From contig CM036209.1 in assembly GCA_020631735.1 (NCBI GenBank), positions 8,655,451-8,719,450 on the forward strand: a stretch of DNA of 64,000 bases. Reading direction: 5' to 3'. Numbering within the stretch: the first letter of the stretch is position 1; each line of letters begins with the position of its first letter. A program made the translations under genes and the position numbers. Source of the DNA: Saccharum officinarum (taxonomy: Eukaryota; Streptophyta; Magnoliopsida; Poales; Poaceae). Positions 1 to 15,150 of the stretch are shown here, in pieces. Below the pieces are notes generated by a model, which was given only the letters and a program-made list of their open reading frames with translations, searched no databases and was not told where the DNA came from.

Positions 1-1920
<1,920 letters not shown>

Positions 1921-1922
1921 GC

Positions 1923-1937
1923 TAGTATCGGAGCAAG
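1923..1937 (+). other. Primer binding site, initiator tRNA-Met type
   Basis: TAGTATCGGAGCAAG lies two bases after the LTR end and matches the common plant gypsy primer site TGGTATCAGAGC with two mismatches. It fixes the LTR/internal boundary and the plus orientation. Confidence 0.75.
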
Positions 1938-4900
1938 ATTCAACATTAAACTTGTCATATGTGTATTTAAAACAAAGGTTTTGTTTTATAAAATCAGTTT
2001 TATCAACTTATAGCTATATATAGGTTTATGAAAACTGAATTCTAAATCTAAGTATGCCAGTGGTCAATTTCCTTATGCCCATATAAGGATTATTAGGTGG
2101 CTTATATAAGTACTAACTTGGGGGTTTTTCATTTATGCATCTACGCCCAGGCCAAGGTATGTATGTGTGATAACTCTCCCATACTATGCTACCCGGTGTG
2201 TCAGATTAGAGGTAGCCTTCATATATGAAATAGCCATATATGTTGCTAGTTTACTTTTATGCAACATCGCACCTACGCTCAGGTAAGTGTGAGTTGTGAG
2301 AGCATGACCGTCCAACCCTCGGTCTAGGGGAGAGCTAGTTTTGGTTACTGGATTATTTACATGTTACACACATGTATATATGAAGGTACTTAATTGTGGG
2401 TGATTGATGATTCGGGTAGTTTTGGTGCTACATGTACGTATACGGGGGTATATGTATATGGAAGTACTTAGAATTTTACTTTATGCTTTCATTATGTGCC
2501 ATATATCGGGGAATTGTTGGGCTGCAATGAAAAATTTTCTGCAGGTACGCTAACCACGAATGCGTAAGTTGAATGTAGCTGGCAACTAGCTATATATCGA
2601 AAGAGCGCGTGTTATGCCACCGACATAGAACATGATCGCCACCTTAGGTTGGCAGTCTTGTGAGGACGAATAGGACGAAGCATGCATCTTCATGATTGTT
2701 GCCTTATGCATAGCTATGCTTCTCTCACCCTTGTTCTATAGTAAGTAACTTGTGAGTGATGTGGTATACTATCTTCCTTGTGTGGAGTCAAACAAGAATG
2801 CTTTGTTCCATGTTGCTTGAATAGAAAATGCTTGAGAAAAATATGTGCTTAGCCTTACTAGAAATAAGTGTGGCTACATGCTTGAACTTAGAGATATCCT
2901 CTAGCTTAGTCAAGTGGTGGATATGTTGTTCACCCAAGCATTTGCAAATGCTTTAGACCTCACTTAAGTAATTATGGATTCTCATGAATGAATTAAATTC
3001 GTGTTGGTCTAAGGTAATAAAATTTAGAGCTACTAGAATAATATGCTTGTGTGCTCTCTTGTTAAATAGAACAAAGGCAATCTTTGTTTTGCTTGTTGCA
3101 CGTTGGCTGCTAGAATTGTTTCCATTGTAGAGATGCTTTCATGGTCATAATGGTGTTTTCTGTAGTTATGGAGAATACCAAAGTTGTAGCTAACTTACTT
3201 ATCTAGCTTGTCCTAAAATTTCATGACCCTAGGTCTTATGGTTTGAGAGTTAGGAATTTTAGAAGTTTACTGTCAAGTTTTGCTTATGCTCTGAATAGAT
3301 CTGAATGTTTGGTTTGTTTGACCTATGTGCATATGGAATCATGTCTTGGAGATAATAGAAGAAGTGTAGTACTTTTTCTAAGCTTTCTAAAGTGTCCTAT
3401 AGCACTAATTTTGGTGGTCGAAATTTCTAGTTATGAGCTTGCCAAGTGGAATGACAGAATCTGTCCACACCTGGGCAGAGATGTCTTCTTTGTCTTGTTT
3501 GGCCTTGTTAGCTATAGAATCATCTTAATATGATAATAAGAAAGTTATAGACAACTTAATAATCTTTACATAAAGTTAAGGCTCAGCCTTGTTGGGTCCC
3601 TAGAACTCCAGTTATGTATTTTCAAAGTTTTTGTCAGTTTTCTGTCCATATTGGTACAGATTTGAAACATTAGCAATTTTGGTCATATTAAGCTATGAAT
3701 TAGTCTTTGGTATGAGTAACTAAAGTGTAGTCATATTCCTGAGATTTCTAGAAAGTCTAGGATCACCTTTGTGGGATGTATACAACCTCAGTTATGGTTG
3801 AAACAAGTAACCACTGTGCTGCTGTCCAGATTCTATGCACATGTTAAGTTAGTCACCTTAGCTAGTGTTTGTTTTGAGCTAAACTTGTAGTTAGTTCATG
3901 CTTGAGATAAATGCTTAGTTTGGGTGAGCCTTGTGCTTTATATTGGTTTCTTAAGCCCATTGTTTGAATTTTCTCTAATGTCTGCTTGATTGTGATGTTG
4001 TATGTATGCTTGTTATCTAGGTAGTGCCCTAGTTGTCACCTCGTTTGTCCTCGGTAAGCATACGAGGGTCGCATAGCTTTATTCGAGAACAACATTCATG
4101 TTACGTAATTGTATGGTTGTTGTCTTCAATTAGGTTCTCTCTTAGGAGTCTGAGCCTGTAGACTTGGGGGTTAGCCCTTGAATGTTTGTATCTATGCCTT
4201 TGCTTGACCAAAAATCCAAAGTTTTGTTCTCCTATATGTTTGTATAAGCCGTGGATGTTTTCCAACCCTTTTTGTGAAGACCCTTATCGTCTGACCAACC
4301 AAGTTAACTTTCATCAACGCTAGCCTTTGACCATGGTTCGTACGTTGCCAATTGTGGAGACCATACCCAAATCTATGTTGGACCTTTTGGTTACCTCTCC
4401 TAAAGGTTAGCTAGTGTGACTCAATGTCTCTCTGCTATGGCCTCTAAATCGTGTGCTTGCAAATTCGTGCATCTACCTTATCAACCCAATCTGTGCCATT
4501 TGAAATTCCTCATCGGGTGTATGGTCAGTAATGGTGTTATGAGTAGCAACTAATGGTGCCGCGACGAAACCGAGAGCCTCCTATAGGTGCACACATAAGG
4601 TTGTGCTGCTCGACACGCGCTGGTATCATGGTTTCTAATCATAATCCATTACAGAACAACACTGATGTGATTTTCACGTGACCGTCTTCTTTGGTTGTTT
4701 TCCCATATCTTATCGAAAGACCCTTATATTGAACTAAAAGTAGTAGAGCTTCCTCCTGAAGTTGCTAAGAGGATAACTTTTGAAGAACAGGTCACTGACA
4801 TAAACATTAACAAACCGCAAGAAGTGGTAGACAAGTGACTCTACTTAGTTGTCCTAGTATTGACGAGCGTCATCGAGTGAGCAACGTATCTCATTCCTGT

Positions 4901-6474
4901 TGGATAAAAAGGACACACAACACTTAATGTTGGACAAGTTATCTGTGAGATGAGAATCGATTGTCGCATTGTGCATATGACCGGAGCTATCCAAGTCGCA
5001 ATCTTGGGTGCATAATGACCATACAATCGAAATCAACCATCTCTAGAATAACTTCCTATTTGCTAACTTCGATGGCAACCATCTATTCTGCATCAACTAT
5101 AGTTGTTGTGGTCAAGAGGGAAGATTTGGAACTTTTTAGTGTTGAGAGACAACTGATTAGTTACCAATAGGAACATTAACCTCCGACTAGGCAATGACCG
5201 CTTGGTAGTTACGAAAGCTATGTCTTACAAAGCAATAACCAACAATAAGTTAATCAACTGGCCAACAACTTGAGTGATACCCTATCTTCCACAGCCATTG
5301 TGACCAAGTCAATTCCATCTTGGACAATCACACAGATAGTGCAAAGTGTTCTATCAACTAAAGTGAAGAATTAGAGAAAGTATGCCCTAGTTCCGATCCG
5401 CATCCTTGTGCCCATAGGTGCCACAAACGGTTTGCCCATAACTGGGAAAGAAATTTGAGAAGTGTTAAACAACAGATTTCCCATCTTAGAGCTATTGTTT
5501 GATCCTAAAAAGGAAGAGTCCAGGTGAAAGTTGGCCTGACAAAGTTGTTATACTGCAAGTCAACTTACAGTACAACTATGTCACCAAGGAAAATTTTACT
5601 CAATCGCTTGGTGGTAGACTACTTTCTGCGGTTTAGTAAATATTACAACTTTTGTTGTCCTTAAGGCCTCACTACATCTTTATTTAGTAATGATTATCCA
5701 ATGATGACATACTTTGATACCTTATACATGTTTTTACCAAGAGGTTGCATCTGATTCAACCCAGATAACTGTTGTCTTTGGATAAAAGAATCTTATTAGG
5801 TAGCTATTGGCAGGAATACGAAGCCGACAGAGTCAGCTATCACATTCACTGACCCCTCGATAGACTCAGATAATACAGTGTTGTCATCAGAGAAAGAGAA
5901 CTGCACGCATGGAATAGTAAGTAGCTTTCCATTAGTTGATATATGAATGTTTGAACATTTACGACCAACATAGACCCTGTCTATTGGTTAGTTAGTATCA
6001 TATAGCCTCAGAGTATATTTGTCGTCTATGATCTCACCCTTTTGGAAGGTTGTACTCAAGCCATTTTGGTAGAGAACTGCTTTTCAAAACCATGTGAACA
6101 TAGAGCCATTTCAACGAGTATACTTCTGAAAATTTTGGTCTAGTGTCAAGTTCATATGGCCTATGTTGTGCTCATTAGAGAGTCAGATACTTGTGAGTGG
6201 TTCACTCATGGACCAAATGATCTCTGTACACTGAGAATGCAGTACGTGCTATCTTGGATTCCTCCCAAAGTAACAATGTTTCATGGAAGTCAATGAAGGA
6301 AATTCTTCAGACAAATTTTATCATGAAGAGTAAGTATTAGAAAGTGCCTTTGGTCAAATTGTTCACCGATGTTAAAGCTTTTAGCTGAATGCTATAGCAG
6401 ATGTTGAGAACTAGACAACATGACTCTCTTCCTTAAAAGGTCTTCCATTTTGAATCTCGGGACGCGATTCTTTT

Positions 6475-6487
6475 AAGGGGGGAGGGC
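6475..6487 (+). other. Polypurine tract
   Basis: AAGGGGGGAGGGC directly precedes the TGTAACACCCC start of the 3' LTR, where plus-strand priming would occur. Confidence 0.85.
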
Positions 6488-7383
6488 TGTAACACCCCAG
6501 GTGTTTGTCACCAATTAAGTAGTGGGTTTAAGCTCAAACATGATAAATTAGTGGAGATGACGATGCCAAGTCAAACCTATGGAAATAAACCATAATCTAA
6601 ACTTGGATGTTGCACCCTTGCTTACATATAGGCTCAATTAAAAGATATATGCTTGGGTGTTGCTATCAAAGTATCTTCACATGTCTCACCTCAATAACTA
6701 TCTATATTAAGCCCTGGAAAAGTTTCATGAAGTTTGGAATCAAAAAGTCACATGAAATGATAAGTCATATCTTGGCATGAATTGCTTTATCAAGTGACTG
6801 GAAACATATGAAGTCAACCAAACCTTGTAACCTTACTCAAACAACTCTAATTGAACTCTACAACAAAAGTTATGAAGGGTTCGTGTTGAGCGAAGGTGGA
6901 AAAAAATGTCCGAAAATAATGGAAACACTATATTTTGTAGCAGAAAGGACTTTACGTTGATTGAGAAATAAAGTTGACTTCTGGACCAGATATGAGGTTT
7001 GACCAAAAAAGAAAGTTGAAGAAAAGTTTGAGTATAACAAACTTTGTTAAAGGACCAAGTCATGATTTAGCTTCAAAATAGATCAAAACTGTGCTCAAAA
7101 TATAAGAGAAAAAGCTGAAATCAATCCGACCGTGTTTGCAGTCCGGATTTCACTGACATCGATGTTGACATCCTGCGTTCTCCAAATTTTGCTAAGCAAC
7201 TTGAGTTAGTCCAAAAATAAAAGTTCAAGATTATGTTATGGAGAAGAGAATGCAAAAAGTTGCACTAAGTTTGATCGAGTTTCGACCTCCGAAAGCGAGT
7301 TTCCGTGATCGCTGTTAACATATTGACACTATCATCTTGGAGCTTAATTATCCGCTGTTACAAAGCTCAAATGGCCGGGCACC

Positions 7384-8064
7384 TTAAATAAGAAACGTAG
7401 AGCAGGCCGAGGTGAACAAACTTCGTTTATGGCCCAATGTCTAATTCGGCCTGGAAGTGGCCCAAAACGGCGTTCCACCTTGCCCACGTCGCTTCCCGCC
7501 ACGTGCTCGGTGAAATGCCTCAACGGGCGGCACCTGTCCGTGGACGTGGCGACCATGCACCGCGCGTCTTCACCATGGACGCCGCGCGTCCGCTTACCTG
7601 TCGCGTGCCTGAGCCTCGCTCGGCTTGGTAGAGCACCGGAGCGACCAGCCGAGCCCCTCCCTTTCTCCTCACTCACTCGCCCCCTTCCTCGCGGCTGCAC
7701 GCGCACGCACGAGCACAGACACCGCCGTGGCCGACCGGCCGAGCTCCCATGGCCGGGTCACTTCGGACCGCTACTGGGTCGATTGAGCCCGCCATCGTCT
7801 TCACCGACGCATGCTGATCGTCCTGCGCCTTTCCAATTGCCGCCTAGCCCGCCGGAGCGCCGCCGCCGTCGGAGCCATGCCCCGACATGCCCCCGCGCGC
7901 GGAGCCAAGAGGCCATGGGACACCTCATGCCAAGCCGCGATCGCCTTCGGATGCGCCTCGTTGCCGCGACCCTCATCGGCCCCTCCCTCGCCGCCGACGC
8001 CGCCCCCTGCCGGCCGGCCGGAGCCGCGGGCCAGCCACTCCCCTGCTCTCGGCCGACGGCCTGA
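7384..8064 (+). promoter_or_regulatory. TATA-like motif followed by a GC-rich island in the LTR
   Basis: After ~900 bp of AT-rich LTR the sequence switches abruptly to very GC-rich DNA from about 7430 to 8070 and then back. A 211-codon ORF spans it, but all frames are rich in Pro, Arg and Ala, as expected of composition alone. The layout (TATA-like box, then GC-rich, CT-rich leader) resembles a plant promoter and 5' UTR. It could be the LTR promoter/R region or a captured gene 5' end. The matching part of the 5' LTR is outside the window. Confidence 0.4.
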
Positions 8065-10057
8065 GGGAGGAGAAGGAGAAGATTTGTGTACGTTCTCTTT
8101 TATATGACAAGTGGGCCCAGTTTCCAGTGGGTCCCGCGAGTCAGCGTTATGAAGGGCAGGGATGGGGTACACGTTCGGGTGCGCCTAGCGATTTCAATAG
8201 GGTTGAGTAATTCCGATTTTGAATTTCAGATTTCATGTAAATCTTCAAATATTCATATCTCATGCTAGGAGACTCCAAAAATAGTAAAAGTGGACTTTTT
8301 GGAAACCTTGAGAAGAGATCTATGTAATAGAGTCATAAAATGTTACATGTTTGTAGATGTTTTCTGATGTCTTTATTTAAGTGTTAAAAATGCTCTTAAA
8401 TACCTTTAAACTTGACCAGAGCAAGATCTGGAGTTTTAGAACTCTAAAAATAGTGATTCTTGTTTTATTAATCTTATGATGACATTTACTAACTAAGAAA
8501 AATATTAAACCTAGTAGTTGTTCACTGTTTCTTAGGGTTGGGATTTACTCTTACTAATTCGGCATTTCTTGCATATTGTTTGGGAATTCCTAACTGATGC
8601 TGTGATGCTCCAAATGGTGTGAAATTTTTATGGTAGTATTGTCATGCTATGGATGTACTGTGGTATAAATTTCATGGTCATTGCTTACTGTATACTCAAG
8701 TTATTGATTTAACTTGTTTATAGCTTTATAAATAGCTTATAAATAATATATAAATGATAAAATAGAAAATATTATTCCATTACCTTAGTATGATGTTTCT
8801 CTATCATATTGATTCATCATATGGCCTTGTGTTCACAGAAAATATTGAGTTTTAGGTTTAATTTGCTCTTACATGAATTATTGCATTAGCTATTTGTCTT
8901 TTTCATAGAGGTTGATATACTTGTCTAAATGGCTTGAAATTTGGACAGTAGACTTTTGAGAGCATTTGTAGACCCCTGTAATTTTGGTAGAATTTATTGA
9001 GCATCTTTATGATGTGGTCATAATTCCACCTAATTATCTAAATAAATTAAGAAAATGTATTAAAAGAATTTATTTAGTAATTGACATTATGTTTTCTGGT
9101 GTTCATTAGTCATGTATGAAATGTTGGTAAAGTTGGTTTTATCCAATTATATGTTTGAAACATAAGTTAATAATTATTTCTTGCAAATGAGGTTTCTGAA
9201 CAGATTTGAGAATATTGTTAATTACCCTATGCAAATGAGGTTTTCATGTCTTGTGTGCTATAACAAAGTTGTTGTGAACTTCATGATCTAGCTGCTGTTA
9301 AATTTTGGTGGCATTTGGTTAAGTAGTTTTTGAGTTATAGATGTTTAAAGTCCGGTTCCAGATTTGGTTGCTCTCTGTTTGGAGCAGACCAGAGTCTGTA
9401 GTTTCATCTTTTCGACCAATTAAACTTGGGAATCAGGCTTAGTCGATATTAAATGAATTGTAGACAATTTCATAAGCTTTCCAGAATGTCTTCTTGCAAG
9501 TCATTGGGATTTAGGGATCTCCAGTTATGATTGATTTACTGAGCTACTGTATGGATATCCAGAAAGTGATAGATTTTGGTTGTAGTGCTTTGATTAACTT
9601 TGCCATGCTAGTGTGTTGAAGTGTGACTCATACCTTTGAAAGTACTTGGGTTGGTACCCTAGGATCTTATAAGACTTGTGTCTTGATTGATGTGCTTGCA
9701 ATCTTCTATGTTATGCCCTAATAAGGATTAAGTTAATTAGCTCTAGGTGTTTATGTGAACTTTGGTATGCTTGCATGATTACTTTGTTTATTACACTTCT
9801 ATGCATTCATACATATGCATTATTGCACCTCATTTAGGTACGCTAGCTGAAGCACGTGAAGGACCTAATGTGGATCCAACCCGAAGATGGAGTTGGTGGA
9901 TCCATTCCGAAGATAGAAGGATCGGACAAGTGGTGGATTGGAGGTTGCTTGCCAAGTGACTTCATCTGACATACTCTAACTTGAGTCAGATCCCCAGGCA
10001 AGCCCCGGAGCATTATAAGCCTCCTATCTTCAAAGCAATTATATATATATATATATA

Positions 10058-10729
<672 letters not shown>

Positions 10730-12206
10730 TATAAGTATTGTTGCATTAAGTGGTAGGAGTTGGTTAGAAACCCTTGTTGCATTATATCATTCCTTGTCCA
10801 GATATATGAATCCTTGAATCCTACATAGACTAGGATCGAGTAGATGCTTAGCTCTGCTTTAAGCGGTAGAAGTCAGGTGATTTCCTATCACCTGCGAGAT
10901 ATAGGGATATTCATATATGGCACGGTTGGCTATATTTGCTATCGTGGAATGGAACCATGTGTTAATAAAATAAAATGAGACCGGACGAGATGACGATAGT
11001 GAAGCGACAAGGCATGGAGGTCTTGGGTGTGAATCTATCCTCGTCTGAGTCGTTTAAGGACCGATTCGCTGTACGTCCTTGAGTCATGTTGAACGCAGTC
11101 TAACACTTAGTTGGCCAGATAAGTCGTTCCGACCGCGAAGCCGAGTAATGTGATTCAGGCCAGGAATCGAATGGTAGGTTGCTTCTTGGAGGAGAGAAAG
11201 GATATGCTTGGGGATATTGGCGTGAGACCAATGGGAGGTTAGAGTCCCTATCACCTGGCAGAGTGTCGCCCTTGGGGTCACGACATCATTCGGACCTGCG
11301 ATTCCTGAATCATATGAAAAGGTGGCTTGTGCGACCCTAGCAGGGGCCTGCGCGGTGAGTGTTAGAAATACCCCTCCAGCTGGATAGGAATTCGATTCGA
11401 ATCGCCGTCGCTCCCGGTTAGTGAGCACTTGACTTGAGCAGCGGCAACGTAGATTCAATTAAATTGAACGGATGGTTAATTGGATCACGATGAAAAGGTT
11501 GCCTCAATTTATACCTGCTATGGTTAATATTGTTTGCTCCTAATAAAGTGAGTGCTCTAGTACAGGTTCTAATATAGATGATAGGTTGATGATAATTAAC
11601 TTGATGCTTAAGCATTAATGATTACTTATCTATATTAAGCTTTTATGCAAAATGTTGTCAAGCTAGCCCACTTTATATCAGCCTTGCATGATCCTTGGTG
11701 TCACTTTATTTCTAGTTTACGACGGGTAAGTCTAGCTGAGTACCTTCTCGTACTCAGGGTTTTATCCCCACTTGTTGCAGGTTATGATGTATCATGGTGA
11801 CTGCAAGAGTTGGTTGGCTCCTGCCTTAGTGGCGGAGTGTGATCATGGGCATGATCCTTCTGAGCTACCTTATCTCTAATGCTTTTGTTGGAAGTCGACC
11901 GTGGTGCTGGCATGTATTTGAAATAAGAATAATTTTAGTTTCAAATTACTTTGCTTCCGCTACTTTTCAATGTAAGTTGTAATAACTATGTTGAACTCTG
12001 ATGTATATTGAATTACTTGTAAAATGGATGTAACATGTGACTTGTTATGTTGAGTCACTACGATCTTGGCTTGTATGTTGGTTGGTTTGAAATCCCTCGT
12101 GATTTCATTGGACTACCGGAGTTATATGGGCTCAAGTGTGAGAATTTGATCACTTCGGTGATTGTTTTTATACTTGTGCTCTTATAATTTGGACGGTTCT
12201 ATTACA

Positions 12207-13781
12207 CGATCAAACTCGGTACTATCAGGAGGACGAGTTCAGCTTAATATAGATCTATCGGCATCAGCTTTGTCAGGCCCCGTGTCACAGAATAGCCAGA
12301 TTCCTACTAATTGGTGGGGATATGGTATGCCTCCCGAGTCATCTGCTTTCAACCCTGGGTTACCTCAAGTGTTTGGTTGGTCAGGACAGTTGCCTATTCA
12401 ACATACAGTTCAGCAAAATCAACAGGTTGCGGGGATTCATCAAGGTTATATGCAAGCTGGTTTTCAGAATCAAGCATCGGCAACTCAGTCGATAAATCCT
12501 TTCTAGCAGGTTAATGGACCACAAGTAACGGCAAATATGCCGATTGCTGGAGATCATGGGCCACAAAGATTCACGGAGGGATATCAGCAGGTACCTCCTG
12601 TAGAAATTCAGCCAGCTCGTCAACAAGAGGCTGATGCTTTTTGGGCCGATAAGATAGCAGAAATTATGAAGGATCTGTTTGGGATAAAGCCCAAGGTCAA
12701 TACTTATTCTTATCGTACTCCATACCCTCTGGCATATGATTTAATTCCTCTCCCAAATCGGTACAAGGTACCAGATTTCACTAAGTTCTCTAGGCAAGAC
12801 GATACATCAACCATGGAACATGTTAATCGCTTCATTATTCAATGTGGAGAGGCAGCTAGCAGAGATGAATTAAGAGTTCGATTATTTTCATCATCTTTGT
12901 CTGGATCGGCATTCATATGATTTATTTCATTACCGCCGAATTCTATTATTACTTGGGCTGATCTAGAAAAGCAATTTTATAAATATTTATTTGCTGGAAT
13001 CTATGAAAAGAAGCTTACCGATTTGGTAAGATTAAGACATCGTAATGATGAATCGGTAGAAAGCTTTGTGCAAAGGCTACGAGATGTAAAAAATAAGTGC
13101 TATAGCCTGATGCTGGATGATCGGTAGCTTGCCGATCTGGCTTTCCAAGGATTATTGCCACACCTTAAGGACAGATATGCTTCTCAGGAATTTGAAAGCC
13201 TAAGTCATCTCGTGCAAAGGATCTCTAATCAAGATACTAGGGTTTTTGAACCTAAAAAGAATTGGAACAAGAAGGTTTCATTTGTCGGAGAGGTAGAAGA
13301 TTCTGATTCAGATGAAGAACCAGTTATCAGTTTAGCTGAGTGGGTTAAGAATAAAAAGCCGATATCTTGTCCCTTTGGTCAGAAAGAGCCAGAGAAGTTT
13401 ACTTTTGATATCACCAAGGCTGACAAGATATTTGATCTTCTGCTTTAAGAGGGCCAGATTAAGCTGTCACCTAATCATGTGAACCCATCGGCAGAAGAGT
13501 TGAAGAAAATTCTGTACTGCAAATGGCACAATGCAACTTCACACAGTACAAATGAGTGCAAACTGTTCAGGCAACAGTTACAATTAGCTATTGAATCTGG
13601 GAGAATTAAGTTTGGTAATTCCAAGACCCAGAAGCCGATGAAAATTGATCAACACCCTTTTCCAGCGAATATGTTGGATGCCAAAGGTAAGACTGAGGTA
13701 TTGACATCAGAAGCTGCTGAGAAAAACACATCAGTGGATCCCCAACATCAGATAACTACCGATGATGCAAACTACCGATGA
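12207..13781 (+). pseudogene. gag of the Tat element, C-terminal part, broken
   Basis: One frame shows a Gln-rich N-terminal region and then a retrotransposon gag core (YKVPDFTKFS; later WADLEKQFYKYL and ESVESFVQRLRD). In-frame stops lie at 12504, 12918, 13125 and 13446. Near 13754-13786 the 16-nt unit AACTACCGATGATGCA is tandemly duplicated, which moves the reading into the next frame. Gag would form the particle core. The 5' part of the gene is on the far side of the LARD-like insertion. No zinc knuckle of the CCHC type is visible here. Confidence 0.85.
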
Positions 13782-15150
13782 TGCAAAAAGTAAGGGGCTA
13801 CTGGGAGAAAGTAGTAGTTCTGGAAAACCCCCTCGATCTGGCATTGTGATTACCCATCGAAGGCAGCAGGAGGGTTGGCGTCAGCGAAGGGACCGATATC
13901 GACAGCAGCAAGAAGAGAAATGCCGAGAAGAGTGGTATCGGCATAAGGATCATTGGAGGTGTCCGTTTTTCATCCATTGTTGGGAAGAAGGTATTAAATT
14001 ACCTACTGTTGAAAATTGCCCAGAGTGCAATGGTTATTATAGAATTAATCGGTCAGAAAGAAGGTTTCAACATAGCAATCAGGGTTTATCTATCAATGAG
14101 CCGATCAGAGGCAGAGCATCAGTGCATGATCGGCTAGGGGGTAGACTTAGTGCACATGAGAGGCTTGGTAAATGCGTTGGATACTTTCCAAGGAATTAAG
14201 AGGAGCTTGAAGAGATGGCAAATGCAAGAGTTCCCGATGAAGAAATATTTTACAGGGATCCTAATATACGTCGTGTAGAATCAACTGGGACCTGTTATCA
14301 GCCGGTTTGGAAAACTAAGCTCCCTCAATGGTGCCCAGAGGGTTTGACAAGGACACAGAAAAGGAGGATGCAGCGTGAGCGTCAGGAGGACCTATACCAA
14401 CAGGAAAATTCCTCCAATGAGAGATCTGGTAATCAGCAGTGGCAAGTGAAACACAAAAATAAGGGCCCATCGGCAGATGTTAATATGATATTTATGTTGC
14501 CGATGGAGTTTTTGTCACTATCTGATAATGAGGAAGAAGTTGTTTTATCTGATCAAGTAGCTCAGTTGACGGTAGATCCAATGATGGCTGTTTTTGAGAA
14601 ACCTACCGATGACGAGAGACAGCATCTTAAGGCTTTGTTTGTGAAAGGCAAAGTTGATGGGCAGCCTGTATCCAAGATACTTATCGATGGAGGGACTGCA
14701 ATTAATATTATGCCTTATGTGATGTATCAGAAACTTGGTAAGGGAGATCAAGACTTAACCAAAACCGATATGATGCTGAAGGATTTTGAAGGCAATGTGT
14801 CAACGGCTAAAGGGGCAGTATGCGTTGAGTTAACCATCGGCAGCAAAACCTTACTGACAACATTCTTTGTTGTTAATGGCAAGGGTGCATATAATCTGCT
14901 TCTAGGTAGGGACTGGATTCATGCTAATTGTTGTGTTCCTTCTACAATGCATCAATGCCTCGTACAATGGATTGAGGATAAAATTGAGATTATTCCTGGT
15001 GATTCTTCTTATATCATCGCATCGATAGAATCAGATACTTATGAACGAACCAAATGCATATCAGGAGAAGTTTGGGAAAAAGAGTTCCTCAAAGTTGCCG
15101 ATTATGAAATTCCACCAATCCAAGCAGTCGGTTCTAAAGAAGAGTTTTAA
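13762..15150 (+). pseudogene. Tat polyprotein: Cys/His-containing region and aspartic protease
   Basis: Continues gag-pol in a second frame. Two segments, 13762-14199 and 14215-15150, are separated by a TAA at 14197. The first holds a Cys/His cluster (CPFFIHCWEEG...CPEC) that I know from grass Tat polyproteins. The second has the protease core LIDGGTAINIMP, with DGG where most families have DSG/DTG (DGG is usual in this clade), and the downstream LLGRDWIHAN. It would process the polyprotein. The frame ends at a TAA overlapping the ATG of the pol ORF. Confidence 0.8.

Larger units (their letters stand above)
1921..6487 (+). other. Internal region of the LARD-like element, no coding domain recognised
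   Basis: 4.57 kb, moderately AT-rich. The longest ORF is 96 codons (3243-3533) and shows no retroelement motif. I looked for a gag zinc knuckle, DSG/DTG protease, YxDD polymerase, the integrase HHCC and DDE patterns and found none. A short similar passage occurs twice near 2141-2175 and 2265-2300. Heavily decayed gag-pol cannot be excluded by eye. Confidence 0.6.

Noticed and set aside
7429..8064. 211-codon Pro/Arg/Ala-rich ORF in the LTR
   Set aside because: Several frames on both strands are open here because of GC content; no domain or splice structure supports a protein.
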